Below, piece by piece: positions 8,670 through 16,628 of a stretch of DNA of 64,000 nt. The notes under the pieces were generated by a model that was not told where the DNA came from, ran no database searches, and was given only the letters and a program-made list of their open reading frames with translations. The position numbers and the translations under genes were made by a program. Where the stretch lies: NCBI GenBank assembly GCA_964621905.1, contig CAZUNG010000003.1, positions 1-64,000 on the forward strand. The letters are read 5' to 3'. The stretch's first letter is position 1; each line of letters starts with the position of its first letter. This DNA comes from Ruminococcus_G sp964621905 (lineage in GTDB: Bacteria > Bacillota > Clostridia > Lachnospirales > Lachnospiraceae).

Positions 8670-9257
8670 TTAATGCACGAGTCCCTTGATAATATCTGTA
8701 CATTTATCGATTCCCAGTCTGCTGCTGTCAAGGGTCAGGTGATAATTCTGCGATTTTCCCCACTCCTGATCAGTGTAGTACTTATAATTGACAGAACGTT
8801 TTTTGTCTTTGTCACGCAGACGCTTCTCAGGGGCTAGATTGCGTTCTCCGTACTTTTCGACAATTCTTCTGGCACGGTCTGCGAGAGGCGCGTGAATAAA
8901 GATATTCCATACGTTTTCCATATCACGTAAAATGTAGTCGGCACAGCGGCCAACAATGACACAGGATTCACGTTTTGCAATATCCAGGATCAGGTTCTGT
9001 TGTGCGATCCACAGATAGTCTGCGGCTGACACTCCCGACTGATCCCGGCCTACGAAGGCGTAAGAAAAGATATTTCCGGCCGGGGAATACTCGCCGGCCT
9101 CCGCAATATATTCCGGGGTATACCCGGTACTCTCTGCAACTTTCTCGATGATTTCCTTATCATAATAAGCATATCCCAGATCTTCTGCGACCTTTTTCGC
9201 AATTGTACGGCCGCCGCTTCCAAATTCCCTGCTGACTGTTATAATATTGTTTGCCAT
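8670..9257 (-). CDS. Cytidylate kinase-like family protein
   Basis: A 195-residue P-loop kinase-like protein of the cytidylate kinase-like family common in Clostridia. The N-terminus ITVSREFGSGGRTIAKKVAEDL is the modified Walker A region (Gly-Ser-Gly-Gly), followed by YYDKEII, the nucleoside-monophosphate-kinase signature. IFIHAPLADRARRI and NYKYYTD match the LID and substrate regions of the family. True Cmk proteins are longer and differ, so the substrate is not certain. GGAGGAACG precedes the start. It is transcribed alone and ends at a strong hairpin. Confidence 0.85.
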   Translation of the reverse strand: MANNIITVSREFGSGGRTIAKKVAEDLGYAYYDKEIIEKVAESTGYTPEYIAEAGEYSPAGNIFSYAFVGRDQSGVSAADYLWIAQQNLILDIAKRESCVIVGRCADYILRDMENVWNIFIHAPLADRARRIVEKYGERNLAPEKRLRDKDKKRSVNYKYYTDQEWGKSQNYHLTLDSSRLGIDKCTDIIKGLVH

Positions 9258-9287
9258 ATCACGTTCCTCCTTGACGCTTTATATTTA

Positions 9288-10673
9288 TTATACACCAGAT
9301 GACTTGATTTTTCTTGTATTTATTTTCTTCATGAACATGCAGGCGATCGCGGCAGTCAGGGCTTCTGCAATGATAAATGTAATCCATACGATATCAGGAG
9401 CCAAAACAGAGAATGCCCATGCTGTCGGAAGCACAAAGATGAGCTGTCTCAGCAAGGACAGGATCAGCGATTCGATGCCGCAGCCAAGTGCCTGGAAAAT
9501 CCCCTGAAAGGCGATGTTCGCCCCAGCGAACACAAAACTGACAGAAACAACCCGCATAGCCGTAATGCACAGATCTTTTGTCTGTGCTGACAATGAAAAA
9601 AGTCCGGCAAGCGGTGCGGCAAAAATTTCAAGGGCAATCAGACATACGATCATGATCACGAAGGTATACAGCATTCCAAATTTCATTCCGTCCCGTACCC
9701 GTTTTTGGTCTTTCATTCCGTAATTAAAGGAAACGATAGGGGTGATGGCATCACGCAGGCCAAAGGCGGCAAAAAGAACAAACTGCTGTACTTTGTAAAA
9801 AATACCGTATGCAGTTACATAAGGACTTCCGATCTTTCCGAAAATAATATTAATTCCATAATTCATAATTGACATCACACCCTGGGCAATAATGGCGGGG
9901 ACTCCTATGGAATAAATTTCTGCGACAATTCTTCCGTGAAGTTTTAGATTATTAAAATGAAATGGAATTTCCCTGTTTAATTTAAAATGAAAACCGGCGG
10001 CTAAAATAAGAGATACAATCTGACCGATGACGGTTGCATACGCCGCACCGCTGATGCCAAAAGCCGGACAGCCGAGCAGACCGTAAATCATGATCGGATC
10101 CAGAATCATGTTTGTCACCGCACCTGCAACCTGAGCGATGGTGGAAAACAAAGACTTGCCTGTGGCCTGCAAAACTTTTTCAAAGATTGAGAAGAATACA
10201 ATTCCAAATGAGATAGCACAGCAGATGCCTAGGTACTGGTCTGCCATTTCCCTGACCATTGGGTCTTTTGTTTGTGTTGCGATAAACGCATCAGTTCCGA
10301 AAATACCGAAAATCAGAAATACCGCGTAAATTATGCCGGCCAAAGTCATGGCATTACCCGCAATCGTGCCTGCTTTTTTACGGTTTCCCTGCCCCAGAGT
10401 CCTGGCAAGCAGTGCGTTTGTACCGACGCCGGTTCCAATACCGATGGCGACAATCAGCATTTGAACCGGAAACGCCAGCGTCAATGCTGTGACCGCTGAT
10501 TCACCGATGCCTGTAGCGGATGCAGTGTCCGGCATATTGGATACAAAGTAACTGTCCACAATATTATAGACAGCCTGCAGCACCATTGATAATATCATCG
10601 GAATGCCCATATGAAGCATCAGTTTTCCGACAGGCAGCGTACCCATTTTGTTTTGTGTAACTCTTTCTTTCAT
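9288..10673 (-). CDS. MATE-family efflux transporter
   Basis: A 461-residue multidrug/toxin extrusion (MATE) transporter with about 12 transmembrane helices in two similar halves. It starts with the family pattern MGTLPVGKLMLHMGIPMILSM and VYNIVDSYFVSNM. The start at 10673 is chosen because GAGGAGG precedes it; a longer in-frame reading from 10718 begins inside the loop of the leader hairpin and has no binding site. MATE proteins export cationic drugs or metabolites with Na+ or H+ antiport. Expression probably depends on readthrough of the hairpin in its leader. Confidence 0.93.
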   Translation of the reverse strand: MKERVTQNKMGTLPVGKLMLHMGIPMILSMVLQAVYNIVDSYFVSNMPDTASATGIGESAVTALTLAFPVQMLIVAIGIGTGVGTNALLARTLGQGNRKKAGTIAGNAMTLAGIIYAVFLIFGIFGTDAFIATQTKDPMVREMADQYLGICCAISFGIVFFSIFEKVLQATGKSLFSTIAQVAGAVTNMILDPIMIYGLLGCPAFGISGAAYATVIGQIVSLILAAGFHFKLNREIPFHFNNLKLHGRIVAEIYSIGVPAIIAQGVMSIMNYGINIIFGKIGSPYVTAYGIFYKVQQFVLFAAFGLRDAITPIVSFNYGMKDQKRVRDGMKFGMLYTFVIMIVCLIALEIFAAPLAGLFSLSAQTKDLCITAMRVVSVSFVFAGANIAFQGIFQALGCGIESLILSLLRQLIFVLPTAWAFSVLAPDIVWITFIIAEALTAAIACMFMKKINTRKIKSSGV

Positions 10674-10699
10674 GATTGACCTCCTCTTTATAAAAACAA

Positions 10700-10737
10700 A
10701 AAAAGTGCGTGAATCCATCTGGATTTACGCACTTTTT
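10700..10737 (-). terminator. Terminator hairpin within the MATE gene leader
   Basis: In the minus direction a 17-bp stem (left arm AAAAAGTGCGTAAATCC, right arm GGATTCACGCACTTTTT, one mismatch) with a 4-nt loop is followed by further Ts (TTGTTTTT). It begins about 10 nt after the predicted transcription start and ends about 27 nt before the MATE start codon. A terminator between a promoter and its gene implies premature termination that must be relieved, that is, attenuation. No competing antiterminator structure is obvious. Confidence 0.75.
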
Positions 10738-10753
10738 GCTACTCGATACTGTT

Positions 10754-10782
10754 ATTTTAGCAATGCATTTTTAAAATGTCAA
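10754..10782 (-). promoter_or_regulatory. Near-consensus promoter of the MATE gene
   Basis: On the minus strand TTGACA (10777-10782) and TAAAAT (10754-10759) are separated by exactly 17 bp. Transcription would begin near 10747, immediately before the leader hairpin. This is one of the best matches to a housekeeping promoter in the window. Confidence 0.85.
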
Positions 10783-10907
10783 CTCTTTTTTCTATAGAGA
10801 AGATGGCTGATCTGCGCTATAATGTCTTATAAGAAAGAGATATCTCAGATTAAAAAAATCACGATGGACAGACTGTAGATTAAGTCGGAGAGACAGAAGG
10901 GGATAAG

Positions 10908-11175
10908 ATGTTGTCAAGACAGGAAGTCATCAGGCATTGCATGACGTTTCAAGGGGTTTATGAAGATTACCATTTAAGGATCATAACTGGACATGTATGA
11001 GGATTCGTGAAACAAGGCGGATTTTTGGCGGAATGCTTTTTCCTCAGTGGCACCGTCCTACCACATGAACAAAGAGCACTGGAATTCGATCATTTTGGAT
11101 GGAACGGTACCGGACAAAGAGATAAAGCGGATGATAGCGGAGAGTTATGAGCTTTGCGGCAGGAGAAAAAAATAA
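10908..11175 (+). pseudogene. Decayed MmcQ/YjbR (DUF419-like) gene
   Basis: Pieces of an MmcQ/YjbR protein are spread over three frames. Frame 1 from ATG 10908 gives MLSRQEVIRHCMTFQGVYEDY. A one-base loss then moves the match to PFKDHNWTCMRIRETRRIF. After an internal deletion of roughly 30 residues the C-terminus YHMNKEHWNSIILDG, IPDKEIKRMI-like (here VPDKEIKRMI) and AESYEL resumes in a third frame and ends at 11173-11175. YHMNK-HWN and the D-W-CMR-like region are hallmarks of this family of small DNA-binding-fold proteins. A frameshift plus a deletion make it a clear pseudogene. It directly precedes mutT, whose ribosome binding site lies in its last codons. Confidence 0.8.
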
Positions 11176-11176
11176 G

Positions 11177-11566
11177 ATGAAGACGATCAAAGTAGTGGCG
11201 GCGATTATTAAAAAGGATGGTAAAATTTTTGCCACGCAGAGAGGTTACGGGAAATTTAAAGACGGGTGGGAATTCCCAGGTGGAAAGATAGAGACTGGAG
11301 AAACACCGGAAGAAGCTTTAATGCGGGAAATTATAGAGGAACTTGACACGGTAATTGAAGTTGGAGAACTGATTGATACGGTGGAATATGATTATCCGGA
11401 TTTTCATCTGAGTATGGAATGTTATTTATGCCGGGTGGTCAGTGGATCACTTAGACTGTGTGAGCATAAAGCTGCAAAATGGCTGGAGAAAGAAGAATTG
11501 AACAGCGTGGATTGGCTTCCTGCAGATGTAGAATTGATGGAACGTTTGAGACGATTGTTGTGGTGA
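11177..11566 (+). CDS. mutT: MutT-type Nudix hydrolase
   Basis: A 129-residue Nudix hydrolase, probably an 8-oxo-dGTP or related nucleotide pyrophosphatase that cleans oxidised nucleotides. The Nudix box G-x5-E-x7-R-E-x2-E-E-L is present (GGKIETGETPEEALMREIIEEL); the usual final Gly is replaced by Asp. The N-terminus VVAAIIKKDGKIFATQRGYG and the WEFPGG segment match bacterial MutT. The start at 11177 has AGGAG upstream, inside the end of the decayed MmcQ/YjbR gene, so the two were once probably co-transcribed. MutT paralogs vary in substrate. Confidence 0.85.
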   Translation: MKTIKVVAAIIKKDGKIFATQRGYGKFKDGWEFPGGKIETGETPEEALMREIIEELDTVIEVGELIDTVEYDYPDFHLSMECYLCRVVSGSLRLCEHKAAKWLEKEELNSVDWLPADVELMERLRRLLW

Positions 11567-11642
11567 CGCTGATTTTGATTTTGTGCATATTTTTAACGTC
11601 ACTGCACATAATAAATCAAAAATCAGAAAGAGGGCACAAAAT

Positions 11643-12074
11643 ATGGAGGAACAAACAAAGAGACTTCTAAAAGAATGCAATCGTGGCTGCAAAATGGCCG
11701 TCGACAGCATGGATCAAATCAGCGCGTACGTAGAAGATGAAAACTTGGGAAGGGTTATAGACAATTACAAAACAGAGCATGAAAAATTAGAGGGAGAGTC
11801 CGCGAAGCTCCTGGGACAGTACGGAGAGCAGGAGCAGGAACCGGGGGCAATGGCATCAACATTTTCTTGGGCTACCACAGAGATGAAAATGCTGGTGAAA
11901 GATGACAGTAACCAGATTGCAAAGATTATGATGAATGGCTGTAATATGGGGATTCAATCAATCAGTGAGGCGATGAGTCAGAACCATGAGGCATCAGAAG
12001 AAAGCCAGATGGTCGCCAAGAATCTGGTCCGGATGGAAGAAGATTTCATGGGAGAACTGAAATCATTCTTATAG
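11643..12074 (+). CDS. Small helical protein, ferritin-like fold suspected
   Basis: A 143-residue soluble, all-helical protein without signal peptide. The pattern of long amphipathic helices (about 1-30, 38-60, 75-100, 105-140) with regularly placed Glu, His and Met resembles small ferritin-like stress proteins found in Clostridia. Acidic and His residues such as in YKTEHEKLEGE and NHEASEE could bind metal, but a complete di-iron motif is not evident. I do not recognise a named family with confidence. The start at 11643 is preceded by AGAGGG; the longer reading from 11583 is unlikely. Confidence 0.6.
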   Translation: MEEQTKRLLKECNRGCKMAVDSMDQISAYVEDENLGRVIDNYKTEHEKLEGESAKLLGQYGEQEQEPGAMASTFSWATTEMKMLVKDDSNQIAKIMMNGCNMGIQSISEAMSQNHEASEESQMVAKNLVRMEEDFMGELKSFL

Positions 12075-12145
12075 AAGATCATGATATAACAGAAAGATTG
12101 TCTGCATGTATCTGGTGTGGTAAGATAGTTGCATGGGACATAGGG

Positions 12146-12221
12146 AAAGCCGATGGTAGAGCGAAAATCTGTTTATTAAATAATGGGCAGGTGCGTTCCA
12201 TTATTCGGCTTTTATTTTTGC
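12146..12221 (+). terminator. Composite hairpin with U-tract before nth
   Basis: An inner hairpin AATAATGG / CCATTATT (12179-12205) is enclosed by AAAGCCG (12146-12152) and CGGCTTT (12206-12212), followed by TTATTTTTG. It can end transcription of the small helical protein gene. Its two-part structure and position only 29 bp before nth also allow an attenuator role. Confidence 0.55.
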
Positions 12222-12249
12222 CATTCGTTGGCACAATAGGGAGGTACAT

Positions 12250-12915
12250 ATGACAAGGGAGAATTTAGCGATAGAAGTGGTAGAACGTCTGAAAAAAGAA
12301 TATCCGGATGCCGTCTGCACATTGGATTATGACCAGGCATGGAAACTTCTGGTCAGTGTGCGGCTGGCTGCACAGTGCACCGATGCCAGAGTCAATGTGG
12401 TCGTTGAAGATTTGTATGAAAAATATCCCGATGTAGATGCGCTGGCAGCGGCAGATGTGGAGGATATTGAACGAATCGTCCGCCCGTGCGGACTGGGCAA
12501 AAGCAAAGCGAGAGATATCAGTGCCTGTATGAAAATTTTAAAGGATGAGTATGGCGGGAAGATTCCCAAGGATTTTAATGCGCTGTTAAAACTTCCGGGA
12601 GTGGGAAGAAAGAGTGCAAACCTGATCATGGGAGATGTCTTTGGTGAACCTGCGATTGTGACGGACACACATTGCATACGTCTTGTAAACCGGATTGGGC
12701 TTGTTGACGGAATGAAAGAACCAAAAAAAGTTGAAATGGAACTGTGGAAAATCATTCCGCCAGAAGAAGGAAGTGATTTTTGTCATCGTCTGGTGTTTCA
12801 CGGAAGAGACATTTGTACTGCCAGGACAAAACCGCACTGTGAAAAGTGCTGTCTGTCTGATCTTTGTGAAAAAAACGGGGTAGATGATGAAAAGAGGCGA
12901 AAGAAAGATGTTTGA
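12250..12915 (+). CDS. nth: Endonuclease III
   Basis: A 221-residue base-excision-repair glycosylase/AP lyase that removes oxidised pyrimidines. The helix-hairpin-helix LPGVGRKSA carries the catalytic Lys (Lys121), and VTDTHC carries the catalytic Asp (Asp139). The C-terminal C-x8-C-x2-C-x5-C-like cluster (CTARTKPHCEKC, CLSDLC) binds the [4Fe-4S] centre. A GGGAGG site precedes it. Its last 8 bp overlap a DUF3795 fragment. Confidence 0.96.
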   Translation: MTRENLAIEVVERLKKEYPDAVCTLDYDQAWKLLVSVRLAAQCTDARVNVVVEDLYEKYPDVDALAAADVEDIERIVRPCGLGKSKARDISACMKILKDEYGGKIPKDFNALLKLPGVGRKSANLIMGDVFGEPAIVTDTHCIRLVNRIGLVDGMKEPKKVEMELWKIIPPEEGSDFCHRLVFHGRDICTARTKPHCEKCCLSDLCEKNGVDDEKRRKKDV

Positions 12916-13039
12916 ATCAAGATGCAAAGTTCAGTGTAATTCCTGTGAGCGCAAAGAGCAGGTACATTGTACTGGTTGTACTACGATGGAAAAGCCGTGT
13001 AAGATGCTTTGTTCAGTGGGGCAGATCAGGGTTTTGTAA
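12908..13039 (+). pseudogene. Truncated DUF3795 gene
   Basis: A 43-codon ORF gives MFESRCKVQCNSCERKEQ, a Cys-rich start matching DUF3795 proteins, with the further CTGC motif and MEKP. The family normally continues for another 30-60 residues with more Cys pairs and a C-terminal helix; here the reading ends early with an unrelated tail. The following 13040-13217 holds no clear continuation in any frame, only the regulator's leader. It is most likely a 3'-truncated remnant, though a short functional peptide cannot be excluded. It overlaps nth by 8 bp. Confidence 0.55.
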
Positions 13040-13217
13040 TCTGGATCATTTTAACCTGGAAGTGCCTGGCTGCTATGGAGATATCACCAGATTGAAAAAA
13101 ATACATTGTGAAATAAACATGAGAACGCATGTCTATCAGACAAGTGTCCGCATGAAAAGTCAGGAAACAGAGACGATACTCCGCTATACTGAGGTCATGA
13201 AAGAGGAGGAGAAACAG

Positions 13218-14090
13218 ATGGAATGGATTTCAGGGCTTCAAAAGGCAATCGATTACATGGAAGAGCATTTGACAGAAGAACTCGATTTTGCAGAGATTGC
13301 TGCGCAGGCGTATTCGTCGAATTTTCATTTTCAGCGGGTGTTTTCGATTCTCTGTGGATTTACGCTTGGAGAATACATCCGCCGCAGACGGTTGACACGG
13401 GCAGGAAGTGAACTTGCAGCAACGGACAGCCGTGTGATAGACATAGCACTGAAGTATGGGTATGACAGCCCGGAAAGCTTCTGTCGTGCCTTTGCGAGAT
13501 TTCACGGCATCAAACCGACGCAGGCCCGTGCAAAGAAGGCAGAACTGAAGTCTTTTTCTCCCCTTTCCATCAAATTAGTATTAGAAGGAGGAACAGAGAT
13601 GGATTACAGGATTGAGAAAAGAGATGCGTTTTCAGTGGTGGCGAAACGAAAAAGATTTAGCGGAGGGATTGAGATCACACAGCAGAGTATCCACGAGACA
13701 TGGGAAGAGTGCAACACGGACGGAACGATTGGCAGGCTCTGCCGATACGTAAAACCTGACGGTATTTTTGGAGACGCGATTGTTGGAATCTGTTTTGATA
13801 ATCCGCACGAAGGAGACTTCGACTATGCGATCGGCGCTGCCTGTGAAGATGGTGAAGCAGCAAAAGGTCTGACCATAGAGACCATTCCGGCAAACACATG
13901 GGCGGTGTTTAAAGGAAGAGGAAGAATGCCGGAAGCATTTCAGGATCTCTATAAACAGCTTTATACAGAATTCTTTCCAACCAGTAATTATCAGCCGTCA
14001 GGAGGCATGTGTATCGAGGTGTATCCAAGTGATGAAGTGCATTCCGAGGATTTCTCATTTGAAATCTGGTTTTCGGTTGCGCCGAAATAA
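13218..14090 (+). CDS. AraC-family regulator with GyrI-like effector domain
   Basis: A 290-residue regulator with an N-terminal AraC/XylS double helix-turn-helix (about 8-105; FHFQRVFSILCGFTLGEYIRRRR then IDIALKYGYDSPESFCRAFARFHG) and a C-terminal GyrI-like/effector-binding domain (about 125-290), the layout of Rob- and BmrR-like multidrug sensors. The start at 13218 is set by GAGGAGG at 13203-13209. The in-frame upstream extension to 12912 covers the DUF3795 remnant and is rejected. It probably senses small hydrophobic or cationic compounds; targets are unknown, the MATE gene nearby being one candidate. Confidence 0.9.
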   Translation: MEWISGLQKAIDYMEEHLTEELDFAEIAAQAYSSNFHFQRVFSILCGFTLGEYIRRRRLTRAGSELAATDSRVIDIALKYGYDSPESFCRAFARFHGIKPTQARAKKAELKSFSPLSIKLVLEGGTEMDYRIEKRDAFSVVAKRKRFSGGIEITQQSIHETWEECNTDGTIGRLCRYVKPDGIFGDAIVGICFDNPHEGDFDYAIGAACEDGEAAKGLTIETIPANTWAVFKGRGRMPEAFQDLYKQLYTEFFPTSNYQPSGGMCIEVYPSDEVHSEDFSFEIWFSVAPK

Positions 14091-14095
14091 ATGCA

Positions 14096-14132
14096 AAAAT
14101 GCGCAGGGACTGTTGTGGTTCCTGCGCATTTT
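14096..14132. terminator. Bidirectional terminator between converging genes
   Basis: A 12-bp perfect stem AAAATGCGCAGG / CCTGCGCATTTT with a 13-nt loop lies between the AraC-type gene and the converging UroD-family gene. Its A and T ends provide U-tracts in both directions. Confidence 0.85.
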
Positions 14133-14145
14133 CATAGGAAAAAAA

Positions 14146-15198
14146 TTATGAAATTTGCTTTTCCGCGTTGTTTGCCAGATTGTATACATTGTTGCTGGCA
14201 GCGGTATGTTTAACCGGGGTTACGCCGGCTCTTTCCATCAGCGGACGGTTGTATTCATCCAGGCAGTCCAGCCAGATCTGCTCCCGCTCTGGGAAACGAT
14301 CCAGGAATCCACACAGTGCCATCCATTTACCGCCTGGGGCCATCATACTCAAAGTTTCGTTGATGGAATCTTTGATCTGTTCTGGCGTGGCGGATGGGTT
14401 GTCCAGCACCGCCTGATTGTTGAAGCCCCCGCATACCGTCAGACGGTCACCGAACTGCTGTTTAATCTCCAGCGGATTGTTCTGAATCTGTACCGGATTC
14501 AGGGCATCAATTCCCATATCGACGAGCTCGGGAACAAGATCATGGATTTTCCCGCAGGAATGATGCTGATAGATCATGCCAAGTCCTTTTACCGCATCAA
14601 TGACGCGCTGCAGATGAGGCTTAATAATGCGCTGCCATTTGTCAACGGGCATAAACAAGCCGGTGTTGGTGGAATAGTCATCGTGGAACTGCAGCATATC
14701 AGGCTTATAGTATTTTGCGATACGCTCAATTAATCCGATCTTGTAGTCCGCCATAGCTCCCATGAAATCAGAACTGGCCTCCTCGTCTGTCATGATATTG
14801 ACAAGGGCCTCCTCAAATCCGCAGAACATGTGCAGACTCTCAAAGCAGCCGTTGATCAGGATGATATTGGAGAGCTTGTTTTCACGGTCCCAGGCGGCAG
14901 TGTCTTTGGCTGCCCAGCCTTCCCAGTCGTATTGATCAAGATCAGGAAACGTTACAACGTCTCTCCAGCACGTGATATCCTTGATTTTAGGGTCTGTCTC
15001 TACAGGCATCGGACCGGGCTGGTCTTCGCGGTAAATATATTGAACTCCGAACCAGTCGGTTGTAATGCCGTAACCGCGTGCCCCCTCTTCGATAACAGTC
15101 GGGATGCAGGTGTCCTGTCCCGTGGACGGGGAAGGCACCCACGGGGTTTCCTGGTGTTGAAATGCAAGTAAGTGACATTCTCTTTCTGTGATTTTCAT
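14146..15198 (-). CDS. Uroporphyrinogen decarboxylase-family protein (methyltransferase-like)
   Basis: A 350-residue protein of the URO-D superfamily. The members outside haem operons are often corrinoid-dependent methyltransferases (MtaA/CmuA-like) or demethylation accessory enzymes. The barrel shows DMLQFHDDYSTNTGLFM and a HHSCG motif followed by DALNPVQ and VCGGFN, giving a His-Cys-Cys set able to bind zinc. It is not a haem enzyme by context: it is the last gene of an operon of transporters (two GPH symporters and an amino-acid permease). A role in demethylating an imported compound is inferred. No corrinoid protein gene lies nearby. Confidence 0.85.
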   Translation of the reverse strand: MKITERECHLLAFQHQETPWVPSPSTGQDTCIPTVIEEGARGYGITTDWFGVQYIYREDQPGPMPVETDPKIKDITCWRDVVTFPDLDQYDWEGWAAKDTAAWDRENKLSNIILINGCFESLHMFCGFEEALVNIMTDEEASSDFMGAMADYKIGLIERIAKYYKPDMLQFHDDYSTNTGLFMPVDKWQRIIKPHLQRVIDAVKGLGMIYQHHSCGKIHDLVPELVDMGIDALNPVQIQNNPLEIKQQFGDRLTVCGGFNNQAVLDNPSATPEQIKDSINETLSMMAPGGKWMALCGFLDRFPEREQIWLDCLDEYNRPLMERAGVTPVKHTAASNNVYNLANNAEKQIS

Positions 15199-15245
15199 AA
15201 TGATACCTCCTATTTTCTATACGGTTTGTGTCAGTTAGAACAGTG

Positions 15246-16628
15246 TCATTCTTCTGTCTGGCGTTTTTCGACAATTTCTGTCAGCTCTGCTACTTTTTTC
15301 TCGGTCAGATTATATCCGATGAAAATGATCAGACAGGAGAGGAGTACGCAGATACCCGAGGCAAGGCACATAATGCCTGAGATACCTTTAGCTACTGATG
15401 CGCTGGCTGCCTGGCCGGCGGTATATCCGATGGCGGAAAGGCCGACCGGGAGAATGATACTTTTGATCATGGAACCGAACTTAATCGGAATGTTCAGCAT
15501 ACTCATGATAAAGCCGCGTGCATTTTTTCCGTCTTTCCACATGGTGTAGATGACGGTGTCGGTGGTCATTGCGGTCACAACCGTTCCGATCATGCTGCCG
15601 AAGAAAAAGGCGACTGCCATACAGACGATGAACAATGTCGTTCTGCCTTCTCTGGCGATAAAGAACATGGTGACTAAGATCGCACCGTAAATGAGATTGC
15701 ACAGGCAGTACGTTGTCTTTTTTCCGAGGCGTTTGGAAACCTGGTTGACGACAATGGCACCGATAACTCCGGTCACAGTCTGAACGGTCATGTAAGCGGA
15801 CATGGAGTTTGAATCTTTTAATACATGTTCAAAGAAGTACGCGGCGGTTGAGCTCACCAGAAAAATGGCCGTATAGCGAAGCAAGTCTCCAAAGGAAACG
15901 ACCAGAAGAGGCCGGTTTGTAAATAATATACGGAACATCTCTCCAATTGAAAGTTTGCTGCCCTGTGAAATCTGTTCTGTTGCGGCTACGGGGGCATCCT
16001 TGGTCAGCACAAACATGAGGTAATGGGTGATCGCGTTGATCAGGCAGAAGAAAAATGCAGCTCCTGTATAGCCGGCGGCAGTATTTCCAAGAAGTTTCCC
16101 GAACAGTGTGATACAGGGAATCCCAAGCAGGGAGAAAAGCAGCTGTCCAATGACAGCGCCCTGATTCCGTCTGGCGCTTAAAAGTGTTCTGGTGTCTGCA
16201 TCGTCTGTAATCTGGGAAATATGCCCGGTTACCGCGGCGCTCACGACATCCTGGAATAGCGTTTTGATACAAAAGGCGATGATGACAACCGCTGCTGCCC
16301 CCATGGAGTCCCCCATATCAAAGAACATTAAGGTAAAGAAAACAAGGATAATCGGGGTACAGATGACATACCACGCTCTGTATTTTCCGAGTTTCTTAAA
16401 TTCACATTTTTCCAGCATAATGCCGGTCACGAAGACCCAGACGAGATCTACGGCTGCAGTACTGGTGAGAATAAAGGTGACGACACCGAGCGAAAAACCG
16501 CAGATATCCGTCAGAAAGTAGGACATATAAAACAGTTCCAGGTAAATGAACAAGTTCAGTCCGATGTTAGGGATGATAAATGCATTGACAAACTTACCAG
16601 GTAGTTTCTGATGTTGTTTTTGATTCAT
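15246..16628 (-). CDS. GPH-family sodium symporter (MFS), copy 1
   Basis: A 460-residue, 12-helix transporter of the glycoside-pentoside-hexuronide cation symporter family within MFS. Early segments ELFYMSYFLTDICGFSLGVV and GKYRAWYVICTPI carry the conserved GPH pattern (GK-R-W). It starts 35 bp inside the end of the upstream permease gene in another frame. The start at 16628 is preceded by AAAGGGA; a longer reading from 16676 runs deeper into the permease gene. It shares layout and length with the second GPH gene three genes upstream, so the operon carries two related but divergent symporters. Confidence 0.88.
   Translation of the reverse strand: MNQKQHQKLPGKFVNAFIIPNIGLNLFIYLELFYMSYFLTDICGFSLGVVTFILTSTAAVDLVWVFVTGIMLEKCEFKKLGKYRAWYVICTPIILVFFTLMFFDMGDSMGAAAVVIIAFCIKTLFQDVVSAAVTGHISQITDDADTRTLLSARRNQGAVIGQLLFSLLGIPCITLFGKLLGNTAAGYTGAAFFFCLINAITHYLMFVLTKDAPVAATEQISQGSKLSIGEMFRILFTNRPLLVVSFGDLLRYTAIFLVSSTAAYFFEHVLKDSNSMSAYMTVQTVTGVIGAIVVNQVSKRLGKKTTYCLCNLIYGAILVTMFFIAREGRTTLFIVCMAVAFFFGSMIGTVVTAMTTDTVIYTMWKDGKNARGFIMSMLNIPIKFGSMIKSIILPVGLSAIGYTAGQAASASVAKGISGIMCLASGICVLLSCLIIFIGYNLTEKKVAELTEIVEKRQTEE

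Noticed and set aside
12912..13217. N-terminal extension of the AraC/GyrI-like regulator
   Set aside because: It crosses the DUF3795 remnant, lacks a ribosome binding site and is not like the family; the GAGGAGG-preceded start at 13218 is better.
13230..13505. Minus-strand ORF opposite the AraC helix-turn-helix
   Set aside because: Shadow frame of a clear coding gene without start signals.
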